A stretch of 35,663 nt of DNA. It comes from Marmoricola sp. (GTDB lineage: Bacteria; Actinomycetota; Actinomycetes; Propionibacteriales; Nocardioidaceae). The stretch spans positions 1-35,663 of the forward strand of contig NZ_JAOPXI010000018.1 in NCBI RefSeq assembly GCF_025965215.1. Direction: 5' to 3'. The notes under the pieces were generated by a model that ran no database searches, was not told where the DNA came from, and saw nothing but the letters and a program-made list of their open reading frames with translations. The translations under genes were made by a program, and so were the position numbers. This document shows, one piece after another, positions 15,319 to 22,350 of this stretch. Each line of letters starts with the position of its first letter. The first letter of the stretch is position 1.

Positions 15319-16155
15319 GTGCGCACGGTGGACGACCTGCGGCTCCAGGTACGAAGGGTGATCCCCCTCGTTGTCCTGCGGGCGCTGGTGCGCAAGCACA
15401 TCGAGGTCCTGATGCGGGACCCCGAGTTCCGCGCGATGCAGGAGGCGCAGCTGAGGTTCCTGCTCGACCACACCGACCGGGCGCACGAGATCCCGGCGCT
15501 GGCGCATGCCTACGCGTTCCACTCCGCCATGCGTGCCCATGTGCGGTGGCACCCGCGCAAGATGCGCCGCCAGGAAGTACGCGGCATCGAGTGGCTGACC
15601 ACCCAGCGGGATCCGGACCGCGGAGTGGTCCTCAACTTCATGCACCACAACGACTACCCGGGCGTCTTCACGTCGCTGACCCGTGCCGGTGCCGGCCCGA
15701 TCCTGATCGTGGCGATGCCGACCATGCTGGAGCCCGAGGTCGATCCCGGGATGCGGCAGATGATGCGCACCGTGCTCTCGCACCGCAGCAACTCGGCGAT
15801 CGCGGCCGCCGGGGGGACCGACTTCATCGCCTCACACCTGGGGCCCGGGACGACGATGGCCATCGCCTCCGACCTGCCCGGCCATACCGAGGTGACGTTC
15901 CTGGGCCGACGCGTGCTGGCCTCCTTCGGCGCCGCCCGCATCGCCACGATGACGAACTCGCCGGTCGTCGTGGTCACGGCGGTGCGCGAGGGCGCCGGCC
16001 ACTACTTGCAGCTGCACCCGCCGTTGGAGCCGGGCGAGTTCGCCGAGCCGGCCGATCTCCTCGAGGAGATGCTCCGCATCCATGGCGAGGCAGTGCTGGC
16101 CTGGCCGGAGGCGCTGGAAGCGCCGATGGCCAGGCTGGGAAGCGTCCCGGACTGA
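15319..16155 (+). CDS. LpxL/HtrB-like lysophospholipid acyltransferase-family protein
   Basis: A 278-residue protein. The N-terminal third is helical and basic (VRWHPRKMRRQEVRG). The middle has the acyltransferase-like block GVVLNFMHHNDYPGVFTSL, then GPILIVAMPTM, and the later block GTTMAIASDLPGHTEVTFLGRRVLASFGAARIATMTNSPVVVVTAVREG. That layout follows the LpxL/PatA-type acyltransferase fold, in which an HX4D/E motif is expected at the first block; here it reads HHNDYPG, so the catalytic motif is atypical. The likely role is acylation of a membrane glycolipid or lysolipid. The GTG start has no ribosome binding site and is probably leaderless. Confidence 0.6.
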   Translation: MRTVDDLRLQVRRVIPLVVLRALVRKHIEVLMRDPEFRAMQEAQLRFLLDHTDRAHEIPALAHAYAFHSAMRAHVRWHPRKMRRQEVRGIEWLTTQRDPDRGVVLNFMHHNDYPGVFTSLTRAGAGPILIVAMPTMLEPEVDPGMRQMMRTVLSHRSNSAIAAAGGTDFIASHLGPGTTMAIASDLPGHTEVTFLGRRVLASFGAARIATMTNSPVVVVTAVREGAGHYLQLHPPLEPGEFAEPADLLEEMLRIHGEAVLAWPEALEAPMARLGSVPD

Positions 16156-16160
16156 AGCGA

Positions 16161-17600
16161 TCAGCCGGCGGGCAGGGTGATCGAGAAGGTCGCACCGCCC
16201 GAGGGTCCGGACGAGTACATGACCGAACCGCCCTGGGCCTGGGCCAGGGTGCGGACCACGTGCAGGCCGAGTCCGGTCCCTGCGGACGCAGTCCCGGACG
16301 CCCGGCTGAATTCGCGGAACAGGTGCGGCCGGAACTCGACCGGAACCCCGAACCCGCTGTCGTTGACGTCGATGCAGACGAACTGCTCGTGGTCGCCGCT
16401 GGCGCGGACCAGCACGGTCACCGGGGGGCGGCCGTACTTGTGGGCGTTGGCGAGCAGGTTGCCGAGCATCTGCTCGAGCCGCAAAGGGTCGGCGGTCACC
16501 GGTCGGGCATCCATGACCTGGATGGTGACGGTGTCGGCGTACCGGTCACCGACGACCCCGGCGATGACCTCGAACGGGTCGACCGTCCGGGCCTCGACCC
16601 GCAGGGTGCCGCGCTGGATCGCGCTCGCGGTGATCAGGTCGGCGCTGATCCCTTCGAGCATCCGGGCCTGGCGGACGATCGAGGCAAGCATCCGTTCGCC
16701 GTCCTCGGGGCTCGTCGTGCCTTGTTCGGACAGTGTTTCCGCGATCGCCCGCAGCACGGAGACCGGACCGCGGATCTCGTGCGCGGTGGTCGCGATCGCC
16801 GTGCGCAGGGTCGCCACCTCGTCGGCGGTCGGCTGCAGGAACAACAGCAGCGAGTCACCGGCATGCTTGAGCGAGACGTGCGTGGAGCGCGGACCGACGT
16901 GAGTCTCGAAGGTCAGGTCCCCGCTCAGCCGGTTGTGGGCCAGCGTGGTCGCCAGGGTCGGAGCGACGCTCGCCAGCGGCGCGTCGGGCCAGGGGACGGA
17001 CTCGAGAAGGTCGAGAGCCGCCGGATTCACGGCGACCACCCGGTACGGCGGTTCGGCGGTGACCTCGAGGACCCCGTACGGCGCCAGCGCCACCGCGTCG
17101 GGCGCTACCGGACGGATCTCTGGGATCGGACGTGCGGTCGTCTCTGATGCGTCAGCCGTCGCGACGGGAGTGGAGCGCGAGCTGGTCGGGTCGTCCACCA
17201 CTCGGAGCGCGGAACCGCTCACGATGTCGCGGATGTAGTCGAGGATCCGTCCGAGCGACGCGCCCTTCTGCAGGTAGGCATCCGCACCGATCTCCAGGGC
17301 CCGCTCGGACATTCGACTCGCGCCGAACCCGGAGAGCACGATGATCCGCGCGTCGGGAGCGAGCTCCCGGATGGCCGGCAGTGCCTCGAGGCCGTCCATC
17401 ACGGGCATCGAGAGATCCAGCAGGACGACGTCGGGGTTGCCGTTGCGGACTGCCTCGATGCCGGCCGCACCGTCGCCGGCCTCGCCGACGACCTGCATCC
17501 CACCCCTGATCAGTGCCATCCGCAGCAGTTCGCGCAGGTCGGCGGTGTCATCGATGATCACCACGCGTAGCGACTCGGGCTCCTGCAGGGCGGCCGTCAT
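16161..17600 (-). CDS. REC-PAS-histidine kinase (receiver at N-terminus)
   Basis: A 479-residue cytoplasmic signalling protein. The receiver domain (about 10-130) has IIDDTAD, phospho-acceptor Asp62 in VVLLDLSMPVMDGLEAL, and a NarL-like end YLQKGASLGRIL. A PAS-like region (about 175-255) follows. The HisKA helix has His274 in TAHEIRGPVSVLRAIAETL. The ATPase domain shows NLLANAHKYG, VNDSGFGVP and GTGLGLHVVRTLAQAQGG. There is no DNA-binding output and no membrane span. It overlaps by 4 nt the upstream gene for a membrane protein with a degenerate kinase dimerisation helix, so the two probably form one sensor. The ending TFSITLPAG is the normal kinase terminus. Confidence 0.88.
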   Translation of the reverse strand: MTAALQEPESLRVVIIDDTADLRELLRMALIRGGMQVVGEAGDGAAGIEAVRNGNPDVVLLDLSMPVMDGLEALPAIRELAPDARIIVLSGFGASRMSERALEIGADAYLQKGASLGRILDYIRDIVSGSALRVVDDPTSSRSTPVATADASETTARPIPEIRPVAPDAVALAPYGVLEVTAEPPYRVVAVNPAALDLLESVPWPDAPLASVAPTLATTLAHNRLSGDLTFETHVGPRSTHVSLKHAGDSLLLFLQPTADEVATLRTAIATTAHEIRGPVSVLRAIAETLSEQGTTSPEDGERMLASIVRQARMLEGISADLITASAIQRGTLRVEARTVDPFEVIAGVVGDRYADTVTIQVMDARPVTADPLRLEQMLGNLLANAHKYGRPPVTVLVRASGDHEQFVCIDVNDSGFGVPVEFRPHLFREFSRASGTASAGTGLGLHVVRTLAQAQGGSVMYSSGPSGGATFSITLPAG

Positions 17601-18208
17601 CCTCGCTCCCCGTCCCCGATCTCGACGTGGTCGGGATGGTCGATGACCGCAGGCGAGCTGCGGAGCAGGAGCTCGGCCCCGTCCGGGCTGCGACCGAGCA
17701 GGTCGGTGATGATCCGGCTCGCTGCGCTGATCGAGGACGCGAGCGCTTCCTGGGACCGGCCAGGCTGGTTGAGGTCGAGCGCCATCTTCGCCACGACCAG
17801 TCCCTGCAGGACGGTGTCGTTGAGCTCGAGCGCCTGGCGTTCGCGCTGGCGCAGGTCCTCGAAGAGCTGAGCCCCGTGCATCAGGGACGAGTAGTTGCGC
17901 CGCAGCGTCCAGTAGTAGACAGCCGTGAGCGCGCCGATGACGTCCCAGATCGCCAGCGGCCAGGCCCAGGCCTGGCGCATCGCGAGGCCCTGGGGATCGG
18001 TGATGCCGAGGCTCGGCAGCAGCATGTGCAGGGCGTGCGCACCGTGGTGGATTGAGCAGGTGAAGAAGATCGCGCCGGTGGCGGCACCCAGCGGATTGGT
18101 CCGCAGCTGGTGGCTGCGCGCGAGCGGCAGGACGATCGCGAGCGTGATCAGCATGTAGGCGACCATGATCACCGCGTTCCCGATCAGGCCCACGGTCCAG
18201 GAGTGCAT
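17597..18208 (-). CDS. Membrane protein with degenerate HisKA_3-type dimerisation helix (H replaced by N, DxxxQ kept)
   Basis: A 203-residue protein. Three to four membrane spans lie in residues ~5-100 (VGLIGNAVIMVAYMLITLAIVLPLA, GAIFFTCSIHHGAHALHMLL, WPLAIWDVIGALTAVYYW). A cytoplasmic helical part then reads RQALELNDTVLQGLVVAKMALDL. In NarL-partner kinases this helix has HDxxxQ. Here position 130 is Asn (codon at 17819-17821), while Asp131 and Gln135 of the DxxxQ phosphatase motif are kept. There is no ATPase domain before the stop. It is coupled by ATGA to the REC-PAS-kinase gene. The inference is a membrane sensor that binds or dephosphorylates the partner receiver rather than a kinase. 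Confidence 0.7.
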   Translation of the reverse strand: MHSWTVGLIGNAVIMVAYMLITLAIVLPLARSHQLRTNPLGAATGAIFFTCSIHHGAHALHMLLPSLGITDPQGLAMRQAWAWPLAIWDVIGALTAVYYWTLRRNYSSLMHGAQLFEDLRQRERQALELNDTVLQGLVVAKMALDLNQPGRSQEALASSISAASRIITDLLGRSPDGAELLLRSSPAVIDHPDHVEIGDGERG

Positions 18209-18223
18209 GTCAGGCCCCCGAGC

Positions 18224-18952
18224 TCATGAGCCGGTGCCGCTCAGTGACAGCCCGACAAGGACCAGGACCGAGAGCGCGGTCCAGGCGTGCACTCCGCGGT
18301 GCCAGTCGGCCCATCGAGCCAGGTGCAGCGTCGGGCTCGGTGTGGTCCGGGGAAGTCGTGGGAGCATCTGGACGCACGCTGCGACGACGACGAGTTCCCA
18401 CACGGTGCCGGCTGCGTCCCAGGTGCCGACCGGTTCGGGAGTGGGGAGCAGTCCGAACGGCAGCCCGACGGTGCGGGTGACCAGCCACAGCGTCAGGACG
18501 CCGGCGTTGCCGAGAGCGGCGATCGCCACCAGGCGACGGCTCGGCCTCAGCACCATGACCCACGACCAGCCCAGCTGGACGATCGAGGCGGCGGCGAAGA
18601 ACAGGCCGAAGGCGAGGCGCTCGCGGAAGTGTTCGGGCCCGACCGCGGCGTGCACGGCGGCTGCCGCGGCGCAGCTGATGACGGCGAGCGGGAGCAGGGT
18701 GCCGCTGACAAGGTCGGCTCGCGCGGGCTCCACGGGGTCCGGTGCCTCCACCGATCCGCCTGACTGGCCGAGGGTGCCTGCGGAAATCTGTCCGGCGAGC
18801 GCGAGGACTCGGAGCTCGTGTTCGTCCGCGGGTCGTCGTACGGGCATGAATCGGGGCGCGAGCAGCGCTACCAGGCCCACCAGGCCGACGGCCAGGACGG
18901 CGTAGTGGATCGCATGTGCCAGCGACACGGCGCCGAACGTCTGCGCGGTCAT
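18224..18952 (-). CDS. Integral membrane protein of unknown function
   Basis: A 242-residue protein with about six or seven hydrophobic segments, for example LAHAIHYAVLAVGLVGLVALLAPRF, LLPLAVISCAAAAAVHAAVGPEHF, LAFGLFFAAASIVQLGWSWVMVL and VWELVVVAACVQML. I chose the ATG at 18952 (residue 10 of the tracked ORF) because GGAGGAGG is 5 nt upstream. HAAVGPEHFRERLAFGLFF and LWLVTRTVGLPFGLLP look like conserved family blocks, but I cannot name the family. The His residues in spans (AIHYAV, AVHAAV) could bind a metal or heme. It ends 15 nt before the degenerate-DHp gene and probably belongs to the same signalling operon. Confidence 0.65.
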   Translation of the reverse strand: MTAQTFGAVSLAHAIHYAVLAVGLVGLVALLAPRFMPVRRPADEHELRVLALAGQISAGTLGQSGGSVEAPDPVEPARADLVSGTLLPLAVISCAAAAAVHAAVGPEHFRERLAFGLFFAAASIVQLGWSWVMVLRPSRRLVAIAALGNAGVLTLWLVTRTVGLPFGLLPTPEPVGTWDAAGTVWELVVVAACVQMLPRLPRTTPSPTLHLARWADWHRGVHAWTALSVLVLVGLSLSGTGS

Positions 18953-18996
18953 GAAACCTCCTCCCACCGCGTCCCCCAACGCAGTGGCCCCGATCC

Positions 18997-19025
18997 ACAG
19001 TAGGTGCCTGGGGGCACCGGTGGAA
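18997..19025 (-). promoter_or_regulatory. Candidate promoter of the three-gene signalling operon
   Basis: On the minus strand TTCCAC (19025-19020), a 17-nt spacer and TACTGT (19002-18997) lie about 45 nt before the start at 18952. The -35 is only a partial match to TTGACA. Confidence 0.35.
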
Positions 19026-19093
19026 CAGAGCGGTGTAAAGACTGACTATTCAGACATCGCGGACGCCCATTCGGGCCATGCCACTGTGACCAG

Positions 19094-20041
19094 TCAGTCA
19101 GGGTCCGGCGCGAGTGCCGCGGGAGTCCGGACGCGTTCGGCGGAGATCACGATGGCCACCCCGACCACGATCACCGCTCCGCCGACCAGGATCGCCGCGG
19201 TGACGGGCTCGTTCAGGATCAGGGCTCCGAGGATCACCGCCACCACGGGATTGACGTACGCGTAGGTCGCGACCAGGGAGATCGGGGCATTCCCGAGCAG
19301 CCAGACGTACGCCGAGAACGCGACCATCGAGCCGAACACGACGAGGTAGCCCCACGCGACCCAGATGTGCGGCGAGTACGCCGTCGGGTGCAGTCGTTCA
19401 CCGCTGATCGTGCCGGCGACCAGCATCACCGCTCCGCCGGTCCACATCTCGTGGACGGTCATCACGAAGGCGTCAGCGGGCAGGGTCAGCCGCGGCTGGA
19501 CCCAGGAGCCGAATGCCCAGCAGGTGCTGGCGAACAGGACGATCAGCGCCGGCCCCAACGGCACCGGACCAGAGGTCCCGTGGTGCCCCGCCACCACGAG
19601 GTACACCAGGCCGACCAGGCCGAGCGCGATACCGATGACGCTGCGTGCTGGTGGTCGGTCACCCGACGCGAAGCGGAAGATGGTGATCATCAACGGCGCG
19701 ATCGCGATCAGCAGCGCGGTGACCCCGGACGGCGCGCCACGGTCCTCGCCGACCGACACCAGGCCGTTGCCGAGGACGGGGAGCAACATCCCGACGATCG
19801 TGCACCCGAGCAGTTCGCGGCGGGTCACGCGGAGCCTGGCGAAACCGCTGCGCAGGCCCAGCAGCAGCCCGAGCAGTATCGCCGCCACCAGGAAGCGGGA
19901 ACCCATCCCGAGCAGGGGCGGCATCTGTTTGACGACCACCCGAATGCCCAGGTAGGTCGAGCCCCAGACCAGGTAGACGATCGTCAGGGCGAAGGCGACG
20001 AGGCCGGCAGGTCTGGTGGGCACCTCGCCACCCTGTCGCAC
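19094..20041 (-). CDS. EamA/DMT-superfamily permease (YedA-like exporter)
   Basis: A 315-residue membrane protein with ten predicted spans in two EamA repeats. The N-terminus LTIVYLVWGSTYLGIRVVVKQMPPLLGMGSRFLVA is typical of the YedA/RarD-type drug/metabolite exporters. The second repeat has SMVAFSAYVWLLGNAPISLVATYAYVNPVVAVILGALILNEP, the usual EamA ending block. The substrate is unknown. The start is a GTG at 20041, with a second GTG at 20023 as an alternative. It is divergent from the E1alpha gene across a 201-nt region and is unrelated in operon terms to the other eamA gene in this window. Confidence 0.85.
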   Translation of the reverse strand: MRQGGEVPTRPAGLVAFALTIVYLVWGSTYLGIRVVVKQMPPLLGMGSRFLVAAILLGLLLGLRSGFARLRVTRRELLGCTIVGMLLPVLGNGLVSVGEDRGAPSGVTALLIAIAPLMITIFRFASGDRPPARSVIGIALGLVGLVYLVVAGHHGTSGPVPLGPALIVLFASTCWAFGSWVQPRLTLPADAFVMTVHEMWTGGAVMLVAGTISGERLHPTAYSPHIWVAWGYLVVFGSMVAFSAYVWLLGNAPISLVATYAYVNPVVAVILGALILNEPVTAAILVGGAVIVVGVAIVISAERVRTPAALAPDPD

Positions 20042-20131
20042 GGCGCCGGGTGTGGCGAGCGGTTATCGCGCAACGTTACTGACGAGTTGGTTGGCGCCGC
20101 CGGTCGCGCTCTGGGTACCTTGGACACGTCA

Positions 20132-20147
20132 TGTGGCCCACGCCACA
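20132..20147. promoter_or_regulatory. CRP/FNR-like dyad upstream of the E1alpha gene
   Basis: TGTGG-N6-CCACA is a perfect dyad with the 5-6-5 spacing of CRP/GlxR sites (TGTGA-N6-TCACA). It lies in the 201-nt region between the divergent eamA and E1alpha genes, about 95 nt before the latter. The remainder of that region holds a possible leader hairpin (GCGTGAG at 20196, CTCGCGC at 20215) before the AGGAG ribosome binding site. Confidence 0.45.
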
Positions 20148-20242
20148 GATCGCACCCCACCCTGGTGCGCTGTACGGGGGCCATGAGTTGTAGATGCGTG
20201 AGCGGAAACCCCGCCTCGCGCAGAACCACAGGAGACACACGC

Positions 20243-21373
20243 ATGAGCCTGCTAGGCCCGACTGCCCAGGGCGGTCCCGAGTTCATCCAGCTGCTGACCC
20301 CCGAAGGACAGCGTGTCGAGCACCCCGACTACGCCTTCGACGCCGGTGGTCGGGACGAGGCCGAGGTGGTCCGCGGGTTCTACCGGGACATGGTGCTGAC
20401 CCGCCGCATCGACACCGAGTCGACCGCCCTGCAGCGGCACGGCGAGCTGGGGATCTGGACCCAGCTGCTTGGCCAGGAGGCGGCGCAGATCGGCTGCGGT
20501 CGGGCGCTGCTGCCGCAGGACTATGTCTTCCCGACCTACCGCGAGCACGGCGTCGCGTACTGCCGCGGCCTCGACCCGCTCCGGATCCTCAGCCTCTTCC
20601 GGGGTGTCGACCAGGGTGCCTGGGACCCGAACGAGCACAACTTCGCCAACTACACGATCGTCATCGGGGCGCAGACGCTGCACGCGACCGGCTACGCGAT
20701 GGGCGTCCAGCGCGACGGGCTCGTCGGCACCGGCGATCCTGATCGGGACACCAGCGTGGTGGCGTTCTTCGGCGACGGGGCCTCCTCCCAGGGTGACGTC
20801 AACGAGGCGTTCATCTTCGCGGCGTCGTACAACGCGCCCGTGGTGTTCTTCTGCCAGAACAACCAGTGGGCGATCTCGGAGCCGATCGAGCGGCAGTCAC
20901 GCATCCCCCTCTACCAGCGTGCGCGCGGCTTCGGCTTCCCCGGCGTACGGGTCGACGGCAACGACGTCCTCGCGGTGCACGCGGTGACCCAGGCGGCGCT
21001 CCAGTACACCCGCGAGGGCAACGGACCGATGCTCGTCGAGGCCTACACCTACCGGATGGGCGCGCACACGACCACCGACGACCCGACCCGGTACCGGATG
21101 AGCGAAGAGCTCGAGTACTGGAAGCTCAAGGACCCGATCAGCCGGGTGAGGGTCTACCTGACCCGCAACGGACTGGCCGACCACGCCTTCTTCGACTCCG
21201 TCGAGGCCGAGGCCGACGAGCTCGGTGTCCGGCTGCGCGAGGGCTGCAAGTCGATGCCGGAGCAGCACCCGCTGGCGATCTTCGACCAGGTCTACGTCGA
21301 CCAGACGCCCGAGCTGACAGAGCAGCGGGACACCTTCGCTGCCTACCTCGCGTCGTTCGAAGGAGCCCACTGA
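20243..21373 (+). CDS. 2-oxoacid dehydrogenase E1 component, alpha subunit (branched-chain/pyruvate type)
   Basis: A 376-residue ThDP enzyme subunit. The cofactor motif runs from VVAFFGDGASSQGDVNEA to VVFFCQNNQWAIS (GDG...NN). Other E1alpha landmarks are GQEAAQIGCGRALLPQDYVFPTYREHG and YTYRMGAHTTTDDPTRYR, the last covering the HTTxDDPT phosphorylation-loop motif. With E1beta it decarboxylates a 2-oxoacid and acylates E2 lipoate. The gene order matches the mycobacterial bkdABC (formerly pdhABC) set, so branched-chain 2-oxoacids are the favoured substrates. The ATG at 20243 has AGGAG 8 nt upstream; the longer tracked ORF reads into intergenic sequence. Confidence 0.87.
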   Translation: MSLLGPTAQGGPEFIQLLTPEGQRVEHPDYAFDAGGRDEAEVVRGFYRDMVLTRRIDTESTALQRHGELGIWTQLLGQEAAQIGCGRALLPQDYVFPTYREHGVAYCRGLDPLRILSLFRGVDQGAWDPNEHNFANYTIVIGAQTLHATGYAMGVQRDGLVGTGDPDRDTSVVAFFGDGASSQGDVNEAFIFAASYNAPVVFFCQNNQWAISEPIERQSRIPLYQRARGFGFPGVRVDGNDVLAVHAVTQAALQYTREGNGPMLVEAYTYRMGAHTTTDDPTRYRMSEELEYWKLKDPISRVRVYLTRNGLADHAFFDSVEAEADELGVRLREGCKSMPEQHPLAIFDQVYVDQTPELTEQRDTFAAYLASFEGAH

Positions 21374-22350
21374 TGACCAAGATGACGTTGGCCAAGGCTC
21401 TGAACGCGGGCCTGCGCAAGGCGATGGAGGACGACCCGAAGGTCCTGCTGATGGGTGAGGACGTCGGCAAGCTCGGCGGAGTCTTCCGGATCACCGACGG
21501 TCTCCAGAAGGACTTCGGTGAGGACCGGGTCATCGACTCGCCGCTCGCCGAGTCCGGCATCATCGGCACCGCGGTCGGCGTGGCGATGCGCGGCTACCGG
21601 CCGGTCTGCGAGATCCAGTTCGACGGCTTCGTGTACCCGGCGTACGACCAGATCGTCAGCCAGGTCGCCAAGCTGCACTTCCGCACGCACGGTGCGGTCA
21701 AGATGCCGATGGTCATCCGGATCCCGTACGGCGGTGGCATCGGCGCCGTCGAGCACCACTCAGAGTCACCGGAGGCGCAGTTCGCGCACACCCCGGGCCT
21801 GAAGGTGGTGACCTGCTCGAACCCGATCGACGGCTACTGGATGATCCAGCAGGCCATCGCCTCGGACGACCCGATCGTGTTCCTCGAGCCGAAGCGGCAG
21901 TACCACGCCGACAAGGCCGACATCGACGAGACCGCCGTGCCGGTGCCGCTGTTCTCCTCGCGGGTCGCGCGGCCCGGCGCCGACCTCACGCTGCTGGCGT
22001 ACGGACCGACGGTGAAGACCTGCCTCAAGGTGGCCGAGGCGGCAGCAGGTGAGGGTCGCTCGATCGAGGTCGTCGACCTGCGCACGCTCTCGCCGCTCGA
22101 CCTGGAGCCGGTCTACGACTCGGTCCGGCGCACCGGTCGGGCGATCGTCGTCCACGAGGCGCACACCAACCTCGGGATGGGCTCGGAGATCGCGGCCCGG
22201 ATCACGGAGCGGTGCTTCTACTCGTTGCAGGCACCGGTGCTCCGCGTCGGTGGCTTCGACACCCCCTACCCGCCGTCCCGGCTCGAGGAGGAGTACCTCC
22301 CCGACCTCGACCGTGTGCTGGATGCCGTCGACCGGAGCCTGGAGTTCTGA
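21373..22350 (+). CDS. 2-oxoacid dehydrogenase E1 component, beta subunit
   Basis: A 325-residue transketolase-like subunit. Landmarks are VLLMGEDVGKLGGVFRITDGL, DSPLAESGIIGTAVGVAMRGYRPVCEIQFDGF, GGIGAVEHHSESPEAQFAHTPGLKVV and VVDLRTLSPLDLEPVYDSVRRTGR, with the C-terminal DTPYPPSRLEEEYLPD. It contributes the conserved Glu (LAESG) that activates the thiamine cofactor held with E1alpha. Start and stop overlap its neighbours by one nucleotide each (TGATG), so the three genes are co-translated. Confidence 0.9.
   Translation: MTKMTLAKALNAGLRKAMEDDPKVLLMGEDVGKLGGVFRITDGLQKDFGEDRVIDSPLAESGIIGTAVGVAMRGYRPVCEIQFDGFVYPAYDQIVSQVAKLHFRTHGAVKMPMVIRIPYGGGIGAVEHHSESPEAQFAHTPGLKVVTCSNPIDGYWMIQQAIASDDPIVFLEPKRQYHADKADIDETAVPVPLFSSRVARPGADLTLLAYGPTVKTCLKVAEAAAGEGRSIEVVDLRTLSPLDLEPVYDSVRRTGRAIVVHEAHTNLGMGSEIAARITERCFYSLQAPVLRVGGFDTPYPPSRLEEEYLPDLDRVLDAVDRSLEF

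Noticed and set aside
15225-17147. 640-aa plus-strand ORF
   Set aside because: It is out of frame with the acyltransferase gene and antisense to the REC-PAS-kinase; composition is a typical GC shadow.
19367-20242. Upstream extension of the E1alpha frame
   Set aside because: Antisense to the eamA gene and the intergenic region; the AGGAG-preceded ATG at 20243 fits the family N-terminus.
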